Shown one piece after another: positions 36,388 through 44,717 of a DNA stretch of 64,000 bases (its first letter is position 1; each line of letters starts with the position of its first letter). Made by a program: the position numbers and the translations under genes. The stretch comes from an uncultured Oscillospiraceae bacterium. GTDB taxonomy: Bacteria; Bacillota_A; Clostridia; Oscillospirales; Acutalibacteraceae. The notes beneath the pieces were generated by a model. It searched no databases. It was not told the DNA's origin and saw only the letters and a list, made by a program, of their open reading frames with translations. The stretch is taken from positions 1 to 64,000 of the forward strand of contig CAJUTL010000016.1 in the NCBI GenBank assembly GCA_910589395.1. Reading direction: 5' to 3'.

Positions 36388-38421
36388 TTGAAAATTTATG
36401 TAAACTCAAATGCGGCCCAAAATGGAAACGGAACAAAGGAAGCGCCCTTTCAAACGCTCTCGCAGGCGGCTGAGATGGCCAGGGCGGGGGACGAGGTGCT
36501 GGTGGCTCCCGGTATTTACCGGGAATGGGTAGATCCGAAAAACGGCGGCATGGACGAGGAGCACCGGATCGTTTACCGATCCCTGGAGCCGGGCAAGGCC
36601 GTGATCACCGGGGCGGAGCCGGTAAAAACCTGGCAGCCATACGAGGGAGAGGTTTGGACCGCCCGGATCCCCAATTCCCTGTTCGGCGGCAGCAATCCTT
36701 ATACCACCCTGCTGGAGGGAGATTGGTACATTCCGGAAAAGCCCTTCCACACCGGGGACGTGTATCTGAACGGGAAATCTCTCTATGAGGCGGAAACGCT
36801 GGAGGGCGTGCTCAAACCGCTGCCTCACGCCGCCTCCTGGGACCCGGAGTTTACCGTTTACCGCTGGTACACGGAGCAGGAGGGGGACAGCACCGTGCTT
36901 TACGCCAATTTCCACGGGCTGGATCCCAACCGGGAAAATGTGGAAATCAGCGTGCGCAGCAGCTGCTTCGCCCCTTCTGAGACTGGAAAGAACTATATTA
37001 CCCTTTCCGGCTTTACTGTGCGGCAGGCTGCCACACAGTGGGCGCCGCCCACCGCCTATCAGGAGGGAATGATAGCCCCCCACTGGTCCAAGGGGTGGAT
37101 CATCGAGGACTGCGAAATCTCCGAATCCAAGTGCTCCGGCATTTCCCTGGGAAAATACCGCCAGGAGGGCAACGATAACAAGTGGCTGCACTGGAAATAT
37201 AAGGACGGCACCCAGACGGAGCGGGAGTGTATCTGCCAGGCTCAGCGGGAGGGCTGGACAAAGGAGAGCATCGGCTCTCACACCGTCCGCCGCTGCAATA
37301 TTCACGATTGCGGACAAACCGGCATCGTGGGCCATTTGGGCGGTGTGTTCTCCGTGATCGAGGACAATCATATCCACCATATCAACAATAAGCAGAACCT
37401 GGCCGGCGCGGAGATCGGCGGCATCAAAATGCACGCCGCCATCGATGTGGTCTTCCGCCGGAACCATATTCACCACTGTACCCGGGGCCTTTGGCTGGAT
37501 TGGCAGGCCCAGGGCACCCGCGTCACCCGGAACCTGTTTCACGATAATACCCTGCCCAATCTGAAGCCCGATATGGAGCAGCCGGACCCCTCCCTGTTTC
37601 AGGGCCTGGGGGAGGATATTTTTGTGGAGGTCTCTCATGGTCCCACGCTCATTGACAACAATCTGCTGCTTTCCGCCCGTTCTTTGAAGCTTGCCTGTCA
37701 GGGTGTGGCGGTGGTGCACAATCTCATTGCGGGCAGCCTGGTTTCGGTGGGCATCGGCACGGATAACGGCGCGAAAACTCTGGCCTGTCCCCGTTATACG
37801 CCCTACCATGTTCCCCACCGCACGGAGGTGGCGGGTTTTATGACCTTCCTCCACGGAGATATGCGGTTCTATAACAATATTTTTGTACAGCAGCCGGTGC
37901 ACCCGGCCCTTTGGGCGGCCATGGAATCCAGAAAGGAAGCGAAGGAACCCTGGGACGACTGCAACATGAAAACCGGAACCTTTCCCTATGACGGCTATCC
38001 CACCTTCGAGGAATGGGACCGGGAATTTGAAGGTTACTGCGGTATGGGTTCTGCGTCCAGCGACCGCTACTACATGCACCTTCCTGTGTGGACGGGAGGC
38101 AACGTGTTCTTTAATGGTGCCAGGCCCTGCGACAGAGAAAAGGATTATGCTGTGGCAAGCGATACGGTCACCCTGAGCCTGAAGGAGGAAAACGGCGCGT
38201 ATACTCTGGAAACAGATCTGTACGGGTGTCTGCCGAAGCTTGAAACGGCCCTTGTGACCACCGAACTTTTGGGTATGGCCTTTGAGCCGGAGCAAAGCTT
38301 TGAAAGTCCCGATGGCTCCGCTATCTGCTTTGACAGCGATTATTTCGGCGTCAGCCGGGAAAATGCTCCGCTGCCGGGTCCCTTCGCTTCCGGAAAAGAA
38401 GCGGAAGCTCCGCTGTTCTAG
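36388..38421 (+). CDS. GH120-type beta-xylosidase (right-handed parallel beta-helix)
   Basis: About 677 residues, without a signal peptide. The sequence follows the GH120 beta-xylosidase pattern (Thermoanaerobacterium XylC type): YREWVDPKNGG, NSLFGGSNPY, GDVYLNGKSLYEAE, VRSSCFAPSETGKNYIT, APPTAYQEGMI, WSKGWIIEDCEI, HLGGVFSVI and IKMHAAIDV, then GLWLDWQAQGTRV with D371 and FVEVSHGP with E414, the residues matching the catalytic pair I recall for XylC. The segment between D371 and E414 is longer here than in XylC. Start: TTG 36388 is 8 nt after AGGAG; the GTG at 36379 overlaps that RBS. It should release xylose from xylo-oligosaccharides taken up by a nearby importer. Confidence 0.85.
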   Translation: MKIYVNSNAAQNGNGTKEAPFQTLSQAAEMARAGDEVLVAPGIYREWVDPKNGGMDEEHRIVYRSLEPGKAVITGAEPVKTWQPYEGEVWTARIPNSLFGGSNPYTTLLEGDWYIPEKPFHTGDVYLNGKSLYEAETLEGVLKPLPHAASWDPEFTVYRWYTEQEGDSTVLYANFHGLDPNRENVEISVRSSCFAPSETGKNYITLSGFTVRQAATQWAPPTAYQEGMIAPHWSKGWIIEDCEISESKCSGISLGKYRQEGNDNKWLHWKYKDGTQTERECICQAQREGWTKESIGSHTVRRCNIHDCGQTGIVGHLGGVFSVIEDNHIHHINNKQNLAGAEIGGIKMHAAIDVVFRRNHIHHCTRGLWLDWQAQGTRVTRNLFHDNTLPNLKPDMEQPDPSLFQGLGEDIFVEVSHGPTLIDNNLLLSARSLKLACQGVAVVHNLIAGSLVSVGIGTDNGAKTLACPRYTPYHVPHRTEVAGFMTFLHGDMRFYNNIFVQQPVHPALWAAMESRKEAKEPWDDCNMKTGTFPYDGYPTFEEWDREFEGYCGMGSASSDRYYMHLPVWTGGNVFFNGARPCDREKDYAVASDTVTLSLKEENGAYTLETDLYGCLPKLETALVTTELLGMAFEPEQSFESPDGSAICFDSDYFGVSRENAPLPGPFASGKEAEAPLF

Positions 38422-38446
38422 TCGTGAATTTTCCAAAAAGGTCATA

Positions 38447-38475
38447 TTGCTTTTTTCTGCTCAATACAGTATACT
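38447..38475 (+). promoter_or_regulatory. sigma-A promoter of the NfeD-SPFH pair
   Basis: TTGCTT at 38447-38452 and TATACT at 38470-38475 with a 17-nt spacer, 66 bp before the ATG at 38541. Confidence 0.75.
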
Positions 38476-38540
38476 GATTATTAGAGCCGAAAAGGGCAAT
38501 GCCGCCTGTTTCCGGCGCTGAATTCGAAGGGGGAGTGGCG

Positions 38541-38990
38541 ATGCTGATGCAGTATCTCTGGCTGAGCGTAACGATCCTGGCCGCCATCGTGGAGGCTGCT
38601 GTGCCCGCACTGGTGTCCATCTGGTTTGTGCCGGGAGGCCTGGCGGCGCTGATCGTGAGTCTTTTAGGCGGCCCGGTGTGGCTGCAGATCCTGCTGTTTC
38701 TTGTGGTTTCTGCGCTGGCTCTGCTTTTCACCCGTCCTTTGGTGAAAAAATTCCAAAAGGATAAGGCGGAGAGCACCAATGCCGATATGGTACTGGGGCG
38801 TACCGCCCTGGTCACGGAGGACATCAACGACCTGCTGGGAACCGGCAGAGTCACGGTACGGGGGAACAGCTGGTCCGCCCGCTCTGTGGAGGAAGGTACG
38901 GTGATTCCCAAGGGAGAAGCCGTTCTGGTAGAGCGCATTGAAGGTGTAAAGCTTATGGTGCGCCGGAAAAAAGAAGGAGGATCTTTATGA
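38541..38990 (+). CDS. NfeD family membrane protein
   Basis: A 149-residue protein with two to three membrane segments (about 5-30, 31-46, 47-66) and a C-terminal OB-fold (about 85-148, LVGRT-like GRTALVTEDI, then VTVRGNSWSAR). NfeD proteins pair with SPFH proteins in membrane microdomains and are linked to membrane-protein quality control or fluidity. ATG 38541 follows GAAGGGGGAG. The stop overlaps the start of the SPFH gene, showing translational coupling typical of this pair. Confidence 0.88.
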   Translation: MLMQYLWLSVTILAAIVEAAVPALVSIWFVPGGLAALIVSLLGGPVWLQILLFLVVSALALLFTRPLVKKFQKDKAESTNADMVLGRTALVTEDINDLLGTGRVTVRGNSWSARSVEEGTVIPKGEAVLVERIEGVKLMVRRKKEGGSL

Positions 38991-39919
38991 CGGGATTAGA
39001 AGCTTTTGCCGGAATTTTTGTGGTCGCGGTGCTGGTGATCTTTGTGCTGGCGGTCATCATCGCCAATATCAAGATCGTTCCTCAGGCACACGCCTTTGTG
39101 GTGGAGCGGCTGGGCGCGTTCCATGCCGCATGGGGAACGGGCCTGCATGTGAAAATTCCCTTTTTGGATCGCATCGCGCGGAAGGTGAGCCTGAAGGAGC
39201 AGGTCATTGATTTCCCGCCTCAGCCGGTGATCACCAAGGATAATGTGACTATGCAGATCGATACTGTGGTCTATTTCCAGATCACCGATCCCAAGCTTTA
39301 CGCTTACGGCGTGGAAAACCCCATTTCCGCCATTGAAAATCTCAGCGCCACCACGCTGCGGAACATTATCGGCGAAATGGAGCTGGACCATACCCTCACA
39401 AGCCGCGACGTGATCAATTCCAAGATCCGGGTGATCCTGGACGAGGCCACCGATCCCTGGGGCATCAAGGTAAACCGTGTGGAGCTGAAAAACATCATTC
39501 CTCCTGCGGAGATCCAGGATTCCATGGAGAAGCAGATGAAAGCGGAACGGGAGCGCCGGGCCAAGATCCTGGACGCCGAGGGTGAAAAGCGCAGCGCTAT
39601 CCTGATCGCCGAGGGCCAGAAGGAATCCGCCGTGCTCCGCGCGGAAGCGGTAAAGGAAACGAAGATCCGGGAGGCCCAGGGCGAAGCGGAAGCCGTTCTC
39701 ACTGTGCAGCGGGCCAGGGCGGAAGCGGTAAAGCTGATGAATGAGGCGAACCCCGGCGAGCAGGTCATTGCCCTGAAGAGCCTGGAGGCCTTTGAAAAGG
39801 CCGCCGACGGCAAGGCAAACAAGATCATTATCCCCTCCAATATTCAGGGCCTGGCGGGCCTGGCGGTCTCTCTGAAGGAACTGATGGCGGACGGGGAAAA
39901 TAAATCGCACAAAAATTAG
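38987..39919 (+). CDS. SPFH domain / stomatin-like membrane protein
   Basis: A 310-residue slipin/QmcA-type protein: an N-terminal membrane anchor (about 5-30), the SPFH/Band 7 domain (about 32-190; VERLGAFHAAWGTGLHVKIPF, LKEQVIDFPPQPVITKDNV, DPWGIKVNRVELKNI) and a charged coiled coil (about 195-260) rich in E, A, R and K. These proteins oligomerise into membrane rings and scaffold proteases. Overlaps the NfeD gene by 4 bp (ATGA). Followed by a strong terminator. Confidence 0.92.
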   Translation: MTGLEAFAGIFVVAVLVIFVLAVIIANIKIVPQAHAFVVERLGAFHAAWGTGLHVKIPFLDRIARKVSLKEQVIDFPPQPVITKDNVTMQIDTVVYFQITDPKLYAYGVENPISAIENLSATTLRNIIGEMELDHTLTSRDVINSKIRVILDEATDPWGIKVNRVELKNIIPPAEIQDSMEKQMKAERERRAKILDAEGEKRSAILIAEGQKESAVLRAEAVKETKIREAQGEAEAVLTVQRARAEAVKLMNEANPGEQVIALKSLEAFEKAADGKANKIIIPSNIQGLAGLAVSLKELMADGENKSHKN

Positions 39920-39948
39920 GAGAAAACCTCCTGAAAATTTTCCCATTG

Positions 39949-39989
39949 GCAAGGCTTCTTACATCGGTAAGAAGCCTTGCACTTTTTTT
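39949..39989 (+). terminator. intrinsic terminator after the SPFH gene
   Basis: A 13-bp perfect stem, gcaaggcttctta (39949-39961) and taagaagccttgc (39968-39980), followed by acttttttt. Its descending arm supplies part of the -35 element of the next promoter. Confidence 0.92.
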
Positions 39990-40005
39990 GGTTTCATTGT
40001 ATACT
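39977..40005 (+). promoter_or_regulatory. promoter of the tautomerase-purE cluster
   Basis: TTGCAC at 39977-39982 and TATACT at 40000-40005, spacer 17 nt. The -35 box overlaps the terminator stem and T tract of the upstream gene, leaving no spare spacing between the units. Confidence 0.75.
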
Positions 40006-40054
40006 GAACCTTGTTCTAATGAGAAAAATCAGGTGCGGAAAGGAAGGCTGTTTT

Positions 40055-40378
40055 ATGCCCTTTGTAGATGTGAGAATGAGCTGCGCGGTTACGGCGGAGC
40101 AGGAGTCCCGCCTGAAAGCGGGGCTGGGCGAGGTCATTTCCCTGATCCCTGGAAAATCAGAGAGCTCTTTGATGGTACAGATCGCGCCGGAATGCCATAT
40201 GTGGTTCGGCGGCAGCGAGGCAGGCCCCATTGTCATGGCCAAGGTATCCATTTACGGCAGGGCCCCCGAGGGTTCCTTTGAGAAATTCGGGGAAGCGGCG
40301 GTGGCGTTGTTCAGACAGGTTCTGGGGGCGGAGCACGTCTATGTCAAACTGGACGAAACCACCGACTGGGCCTGGTAA
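40055..40378 (+). CDS. MIF/tautomerase superfamily protein (phenylpyruvate tautomerase-like)
   Basis: A 107-residue protein of the macrophage migration inhibitory factor fold. The initiator Met is followed by Pro2, the catalytic base of the tautomerase superfamily once Met is removed, and the length and strand pattern (two beta-alpha-beta repeats; VSIYGRAPEGSFEKFGEAAV in the second) fit a trimeric MIF homologue. The substrate is unknown. ATG 40055 is preceded by AAAGGAAGG; the frame is open upstream but overlaps the promoter. First gene of the purine-cluster transcript, which may be incidental. Confidence 0.8.
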   Translation: MPFVDVRMSCAVTAEQESRLKAGLGEVISLIPGKSESSLMVQIAPECHMWFGGSEAGPIVMAKVSIYGRAPEGSFEKFGEAAVALFRQVLGAEHVYVKLDETTDWAW

Positions 40379-40409
40379 TTTTCTGTTCGGGAAAGGAAGA
40401 AGCTCAAAT

Positions 40410-40913
40410 ATGTGTGAGAAAAAAGCAGCGGTCATTATGGGCAGCGACAGCGACCTGCCGGTGGTGGCCCCGGCCATCAAGCGGCTGAAGAGCCTGGGGA
40501 TCCCCCTGGAAGCTCATGTGATGAGCGCCCACCGCACCCCGGAGGAAGCGGCGGAATTTTCCAAAAACGCCCTGCAAAACGGCTTTGGCGTGATCATCGC
40601 CGCCGCCGGAAAGGCAGCCCATCTGGCGGGCGTTTTGGCGGCGCATACCACACTGCCGGTGATCGGTATTCCGGTGAAGTCCTCCACCCTGGACGGCCTG
40701 GACGCGCTGTTGGCTACCGTGCAGATGCCCTCCGGCATTCCCGTTGCCACCGTTGCTATAGACGGCGCGGACAACGCCGCAATTTTGGCGGCGCAAATGC
40801 TGGCTTTGTCCGACCCGGCGCTTCAGGGAAAGCTTTCCGATCTGAAGCGGGAAATGCGGGAAGGCGTTGCAAAAAAGGATCAGACCTTGCAGGAAAAACT
40901 GAAGGAGCTGTAA
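40410..40913 (+). CDS. purE: 5-(carboxyamino)imidazole ribonucleotide mutase
   Basis: A 167-residue PurE. It converts N5-CAIR to CAIR in purine synthesis. Visible motifs are MGSDSDLPV, SAHRTPEEA (with the key histidine), AGKAAHLAGVLAAHT and GIPVKSSTLDGLDALLATVQMPSG written here as separate blocks: GIPVKSS, LDGLDALL, QMPSGIPV. This is the class I (bacterial) type by its SAHRTP and QMP signatures. ATG 40410 has GGAAAGGAAG upstream. No purK is seen in the window. Confidence 0.95.
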   Translation: MCEKKAAVIMGSDSDLPVVAPAIKRLKSLGIPLEAHVMSAHRTPEEAAEFSKNALQNGFGVIIAAAGKAAHLAGVLAAHTTLPVIGIPVKSSTLDGLDALLATVQMPSGIPVATVAIDGADNAAILAAQMLALSDPALQGKLSDLKREMREGVAKKDQTLQEKLKEL

Positions 40914-40946
40914 CAAGAAATTCAGAAAGCGGAAGGAGAAGCGAAT

Positions 40947-42176
40947 ATGAAAAAATCGATCATGAGAAAATACGCCAAATTGGCCGTGAGAAGCGGGGCA
41001 AACCTGCAAAAGGGCCAGGGCTGCGTGATCTCCGCTCAGGTAGACCAGCATGAGTTTGCCGAAATGGTGGTGGAAGAGGCCTACCGTGCCGGGGCAAAAT
41101 GGGTCATGGTAAACTGGGGCGATCAGGCGGTGACAAAGCTCCACTACCGTCACGGCACCGTGACTCAGCTTTCCCGGGTAGAGGAATGGGAAAAGGCGAA
41201 AATGCAGTATATGGTAGATACCCTGCCCGCCATGATCCACATTGATTCCTCCGACCCTGACGGCTTAAAGGGCGTCAATATCGCGAAGCTGCAAAAGTCC
41301 AGCGCCGCCAGGGGAACGATCATGAAGCCCTTCGAAAAGAAAATGGACAATAAAAACCAGTGGACTATTGTCGCCGTACCCTCCAAGAAATGGGCGAAGA
41401 AGGTGTTCCCGGAGGATCGCGCCAGCGTAGCGGTGGAAAAGCTGTGGAACGCCATTTTGCATTCGGTGCGTATCACAGCGGAGAACGACCCTGTGGCCGA
41501 GTGGGAAAAGCACAACAAGGCCCTGGCGGAGAAGTGCGAAAAGCTCAATGCCCTTCATCTGGACTACCTCCACTATGAAAGCAAAAACGGTACGGACTTT
41601 AAGTGCTGGCTGATTCCCGAGGCCCGCTGGCACGGCGGCGGCGACACGCTGCCTAACGGCATTTTCTACAACCCCAACATGCCTACCGAGGAGGTTTTCA
41701 TTTCCCCCAGGAAGGGCAAGTGCGAGGGAACGCTGGTGGCCACCCTGCCGCTGTCCTATCAGGGAAACCTCATCGATAAATTCTCTGTTACCTTTAAGGA
41801 CGGCAAGGCGGTTTCCGTAAAGGCTGAGAAGGGTCAGGAGCTTTTGGAGCATATGATCAAGATGGACGAGGGAGCCTGTATGCTGGGCGAGCTGGCCTTA
41901 GTGCCGGACGATTCTCCCATTTCCAATTCCGGTATTCTGTTCTACAACACGCTTTTTGATGAAAACGCCGCCTGTCACGTGGCTCTGGGTATGGGCTTCA
42001 ATGAGACCGTGGAGGGCTTTGAGAACATGACCGATGAAGAGCTCAAGGAATTGGGAATCAACGATTCCATTATCCATGTAGACTTTATGGTTGGCAGCAA
42101 GGAACTGAACGTCACCGGGTACACCAGGGACGGAAAGAAGGTACAGATCTTCAAAAACGGCAACTGGGCTATTTGA
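40947..42176 (+). CDS. aminopeptidase, M29 family
   Basis: A 409-residue metallo-aminopeptidase of the AmpS/T type. Conserved parts include KGQGCVISAQVDQHEFAEMV in the N-terminal domain, the metal-site region with LGELALV, SNSGILFYNTLFDENAACH and the closing IHVDFMVGS, which supply Glu, His, Tyr, His and Asp ligands known for this family. It cleaves N-terminal residues from peptides in the cytoplasm. It lies between purE and purM, with a terminator behind it, so it divides the purine cluster into two segments. ATG 40947 follows GGAAGGAGAAG. Confidence 0.92.
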   Translation: MKKSIMRKYAKLAVRSGANLQKGQGCVISAQVDQHEFAEMVVEEAYRAGAKWVMVNWGDQAVTKLHYRHGTVTQLSRVEEWEKAKMQYMVDTLPAMIHIDSSDPDGLKGVNIAKLQKSSAARGTIMKPFEKKMDNKNQWTIVAVPSKKWAKKVFPEDRASVAVEKLWNAILHSVRITAENDPVAEWEKHNKALAEKCEKLNALHLDYLHYESKNGTDFKCWLIPEARWHGGGDTLPNGIFYNPNMPTEEVFISPRKGKCEGTLVATLPLSYQGNLIDKFSVTFKDGKAVSVKAEKGQELLEHMIKMDEGACMLGELALVPDDSPISNSGILFYNTLFDENAACHVALGMGFNETVEGFENMTDEELKELGINDSIIHVDFMVGSKELNVTGYTRDGKKVQIFKNGNWAI

Positions 42177-42183
42177 CCGATCT

Positions 42184-42226
42184 AAGGCAACACCGGGATT
42201 TTTCCGGTGCTGCCTTCCGTGTTTTT
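42184..42226 (+). terminator. terminator after the M29 aminopeptidase gene
   Basis: Stem aaggcaacaccgg / ccggtgctgcctt with one mismatch (about 42184-42196 and 42204-42216), followed by ccgtgttttta. The purM segment must therefore rely on read-through or on a promoter not obvious in the 30 bp that remain. Confidence 0.65.
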
Positions 42227-42254
42227 ATCATCATTGTGAAAAGGAGCTGCTGCA

Positions 42255-43289
42255 ATGAAAAGCTACAGCGATAGTTACAAGGCGGCGGGTGTGGATGTGA
42301 CCGCCGGGTATCAGTCCGTGGAATTGATGAAGGAGCATGTCAGGCGCACCGTAACTCCCGGCGTGGTTTCCGGCATAGGCGGCTTCGGCGGCCTGTTTGC
42401 CCCGGAATTTTCCGGCATGAAAGAGCCGATCCTGGTTTCCGGCACAGACGGCGTGGGCACAAAGCTCAAGGTGGCCATGCTGATGGAAAAGCATGATACT
42501 ATCGGCATCGACGCGGTGGCCATGTGTGTAAACGATGTGGTGTGCTGCGGCGCGAAGCCCCTGTTTTTCCTGGACTATATCGCCTGCGGAAAAAATATTC
42601 CGGAAAAGATCGCGCAGATCGTGGCGGGAGTAGCCGAGGGCTGCGTACAGTCCGGCTGCGCCTTGATCGGCGGGGAAACTGCCGAGCACCCCGGCATGAT
42701 GCCGGAGGAGGATTACGACCTGGCCGGTTTTACCGTCGGCCTGGTGGACAAGCCCAGGGTCATCGACGGCTCCGGGCTTCAAGCGGGGGACGTGCTGTTG
42801 GGTGTGTGCTCCTCCGGCGTTCATTCCAACGGCTTTTCCCTGGTGAGAAAGGTGTTTGGGCTGAATGAAGCCAACATCGGTAAATATTATGAAGAGCTTG
42901 GCGGCACTTTGGGCGAAACCCTGCTCACGCCTACCCGCATCTATGTGAAAGCGGCCCTGGCCGCCATTGAGAAGGCGGAGGTAAAGGCCATTTCCCACAT
43001 TACCGGCGGCGGCTTCTATGAGAATATTCCCCGCATGATGAAGCCGGGGCTGACAGCCCGGGTGGAAAAATCGGCCATTCCGGTCCTTCCCATTTTCCCG
43101 CTGCTGCAAAAGGCGGGCAATATTCCGGAGCACGATATGTACAACACCTTTAACATGGGTGTGGGCCTGTGCATGGCAGTGTCTGCGGAAACCGCCCAGG
43201 CGGCGCTTTCTGCTATCGAAAGCGCCGGGGAAAAGGCTGTGGTGATCGGCGAGGTGACAGAAGGGGAAGAGGGGGTCTTGCTGTGCTGA
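42255..43289 (+). CDS. purM: phosphoribosylformylglycinamidine cyclo-ligase
   Basis: AIR synthetase, 344 residues, ATP-dependent ring closure of FGAM to AIR. Typical blocks are YKAAGVDVTAGYQSVELMK, GGFGGLFAPEF, VSGTDGVGTKLKVAM, IGIDAVAMCVNDVVCCGA, LIGGETAEHPGM and ITGGGFYENIPRM. ATG 42255 is preceded by AAAAGGAG. Overlaps purN by 7 bp. Confidence 0.97.
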   Translation: MKSYSDSYKAAGVDVTAGYQSVELMKEHVRRTVTPGVVSGIGGFGGLFAPEFSGMKEPILVSGTDGVGTKLKVAMLMEKHDTIGIDAVAMCVNDVVCCGAKPLFFLDYIACGKNIPEKIAQIVAGVAEGCVQSGCALIGGETAEHPGMMPEEDYDLAGFTVGLVDKPRVIDGSGLQAGDVLLGVCSSGVHSNGFSLVRKVFGLNEANIGKYYEELGGTLGETLLTPTRIYVKAALAAIEKAEVKAISHITGGGFYENIPRMMKPGLTARVEKSAIPVLPIFPLLQKAGNIPEHDMYNTFNMGVGLCMAVSAETAQAALSAIESAGEKAVVIGEVTEGEEGVLLC

Positions 43290-43912
43290 ACATCGGTGTG
43301 CTGGTGTCTGGCGGAGGAACGAACCTGCAAAAGCTGATCGACGCCCAAAATGCCGGAGAACTCCAAAACGGCGTTCTTCGGGTGGTGATCGCCAGCAAGG
43401 CGGACGCCTTTGCCCTGGAGCGGGCGAAAAAGGCCGGGATCGAGGCCATCGCCCTGTGCAGGAAGGACTATCCCGATGTGGACGCCTACAGCCAGGCGCT
43501 GATCGACGCCCTGTGGGAGCGGCAGGTAGAGCTGGTGGTGTTGGCTGGTTTTCTCACCATTACGGGAGAAAACTTTGTCCGTGCCTTCCCAAACCGCATT
43601 TTGAACGTTCACCCGGCGCTGCTGCCTGCCTTCGGCGGCAAAGGATACTATGGGCTTCACGTCCATGAGGCCGTGCTGCAAAGGGGCGTGAAGGTCACCG
43701 GCGCCACGGTGCATTTTGTCAATGAAGTCTGCGACGGCGGGCCGATCATTCTCCAGAAGGCCGTGGAGGTCCGGGAGGGCGATACCCCGGAGACTTTGCA
43801 AAGGCGGGTCATGGAGGAAGCCGAATGGAAGCTTTTGCCCCAGGCGGTTTCTCTGTTCTGTGGAGGAAGGCTCACCGTGGAAAACGGTGTGGTTCATTGT
43901 AAGGAAGCATAA
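43283..43912 (+). CDS. purN: phosphoribosylglycinamide formyltransferase
   Basis: The folate-dependent GAR transformylase, 209 residues. N-terminal nucleotide-binding loop VLVSGGGTNLQKLIDA, the catalytic region ILNVHPALLPAFGGKGYYG (Asn and His), TGATVHFVNEVCDGGPII (catalytic Asp) are all present. The start is GTG 43283, inside the end of purM, after GAGGGGG; the frame extends further upstream inside purM but without a RBS. Translationally coupled to purM. Confidence 0.96.
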   Translation: MLNIGVLVSGGGTNLQKLIDAQNAGELQNGVLRVVIASKADAFALERAKKAGIEAIALCRKDYPDVDAYSQALIDALWERQVELVVLAGFLTITGENFVRAFPNRILNVHPALLPAFGGKGYYGLHVHEAVLQRGVKVTGATVHFVNEVCDGGPIILQKAVEVREGDTPETLQRRVMEEAEWKLLPQAVSLFCGGRLTVENGVVHCKEA

Positions 43913-43930
43913 AAGGAAAGGAAGAGTTTG

Positions 43931-44641
43931 ATGAAGCCAGTCAGTCTTTATGAAGATCTCAGCTCCAATTCTTACCCCGGCCGGGGGATCGTGATCGGCA
44001 AAAGCGAGGACGGAAAAAACGCGGTGATCGCTTATTTCATCATGGGCCGCAGCACAAATTCCCGGAACCGTGTGTTTGAAGCGGAGGGAGAAAACCTGCG
44101 CACCAAGGCTTTTGATCCCGCCCTGCTGTCCGATCCCTCCCTGGTGATCTATTTCCCCGTGCGCGCCTATCCGGGCGGCCAGATCGTCACAAACGGCGAC
44201 CAGACCGATACCATCTATGACTTTTTACAGGCGGGAAAAACCTTTGAGGACGCTTTGCGAACCCGCACCTTCGAGCCGGATCCGCCGATTTTCACCCCCC
44301 GGGTCTCCGGGATTGCAGAGCTTCAAAACGGCGATTTCTCCTACAAGCTGTCCATTCTGAAAAGCACGGACGGCGACGAGGGCTTTGCCCAGCGCCAGTT
44401 CTTTGAATATGCCCCGAAGCCCGGCCTGGGCCACTTTATTCACACCTATCAGGGAGACGGGAACCCGGTGCCCTCCTTTGAAGGCGAGCCCACCCCGGTC
44501 ACGCTTTCCGGCGATATCGATACCTTTACCGGAAAAGTCTGGAACGCCCTGAACGAAGACAACAAGGTTTCCCTCTTTGTGCGGTACATTGACCTTGCCA
44601 CAGGTAAGTACGAAACCCGTATCGTCAATAAGAATGGTTAA
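43931..44641 (+). CDS. IMP cyclohydrolase, PurO-type
   Basis: A 236-residue enzyme of the archaeal-type IMP cyclohydrolase family, recognised by NSYPGRGIVIGKSEDG, AYFIMGRSTNSRNRVF and the following RTKAFDP region. It carries out the last step of IMP synthesis, normally done by the N-terminal domain of PurH. In this cluster it is followed by a stand-alone AICAR formyltransferase, so the two replace bifunctional PurH. ATG 43931 is preferred; an adjoining TTG at 43928 is in frame but sits closer to the GGAAAGGAAG. Confidence 0.88.
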   Translation: MKPVSLYEDLSSNSYPGRGIVIGKSEDGKNAVIAYFIMGRSTNSRNRVFEAEGENLRTKAFDPALLSDPSLVIYFPVRAYPGGQIVTNGDQTDTIYDFLQAGKTFEDALRTRTFEPDPPIFTPRVSGIAELQNGDFSYKLSILKSTDGDEGFAQRQFFEYAPKPGLGHFIHTYQGDGNPVPSFEGEPTPVTLSGDIDTFTGKVWNALNEDNKVSLFVRYIDLATGKYETRIVNKNG

Positions 44642-44717
44642 ATAATGTGCCGTCTGCTGAAAAGCGCCCTTGTTCTTCTCTGACAACCAATAACTAACCT
44701 CTGAAGGAGCGATCAAG

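Noticed and set aside
36379..36390. GTG 36379 as start of the xylosidase
   Set aside because: It overlaps the ribosome binding site itself; TTG 36388 is at the right distance.
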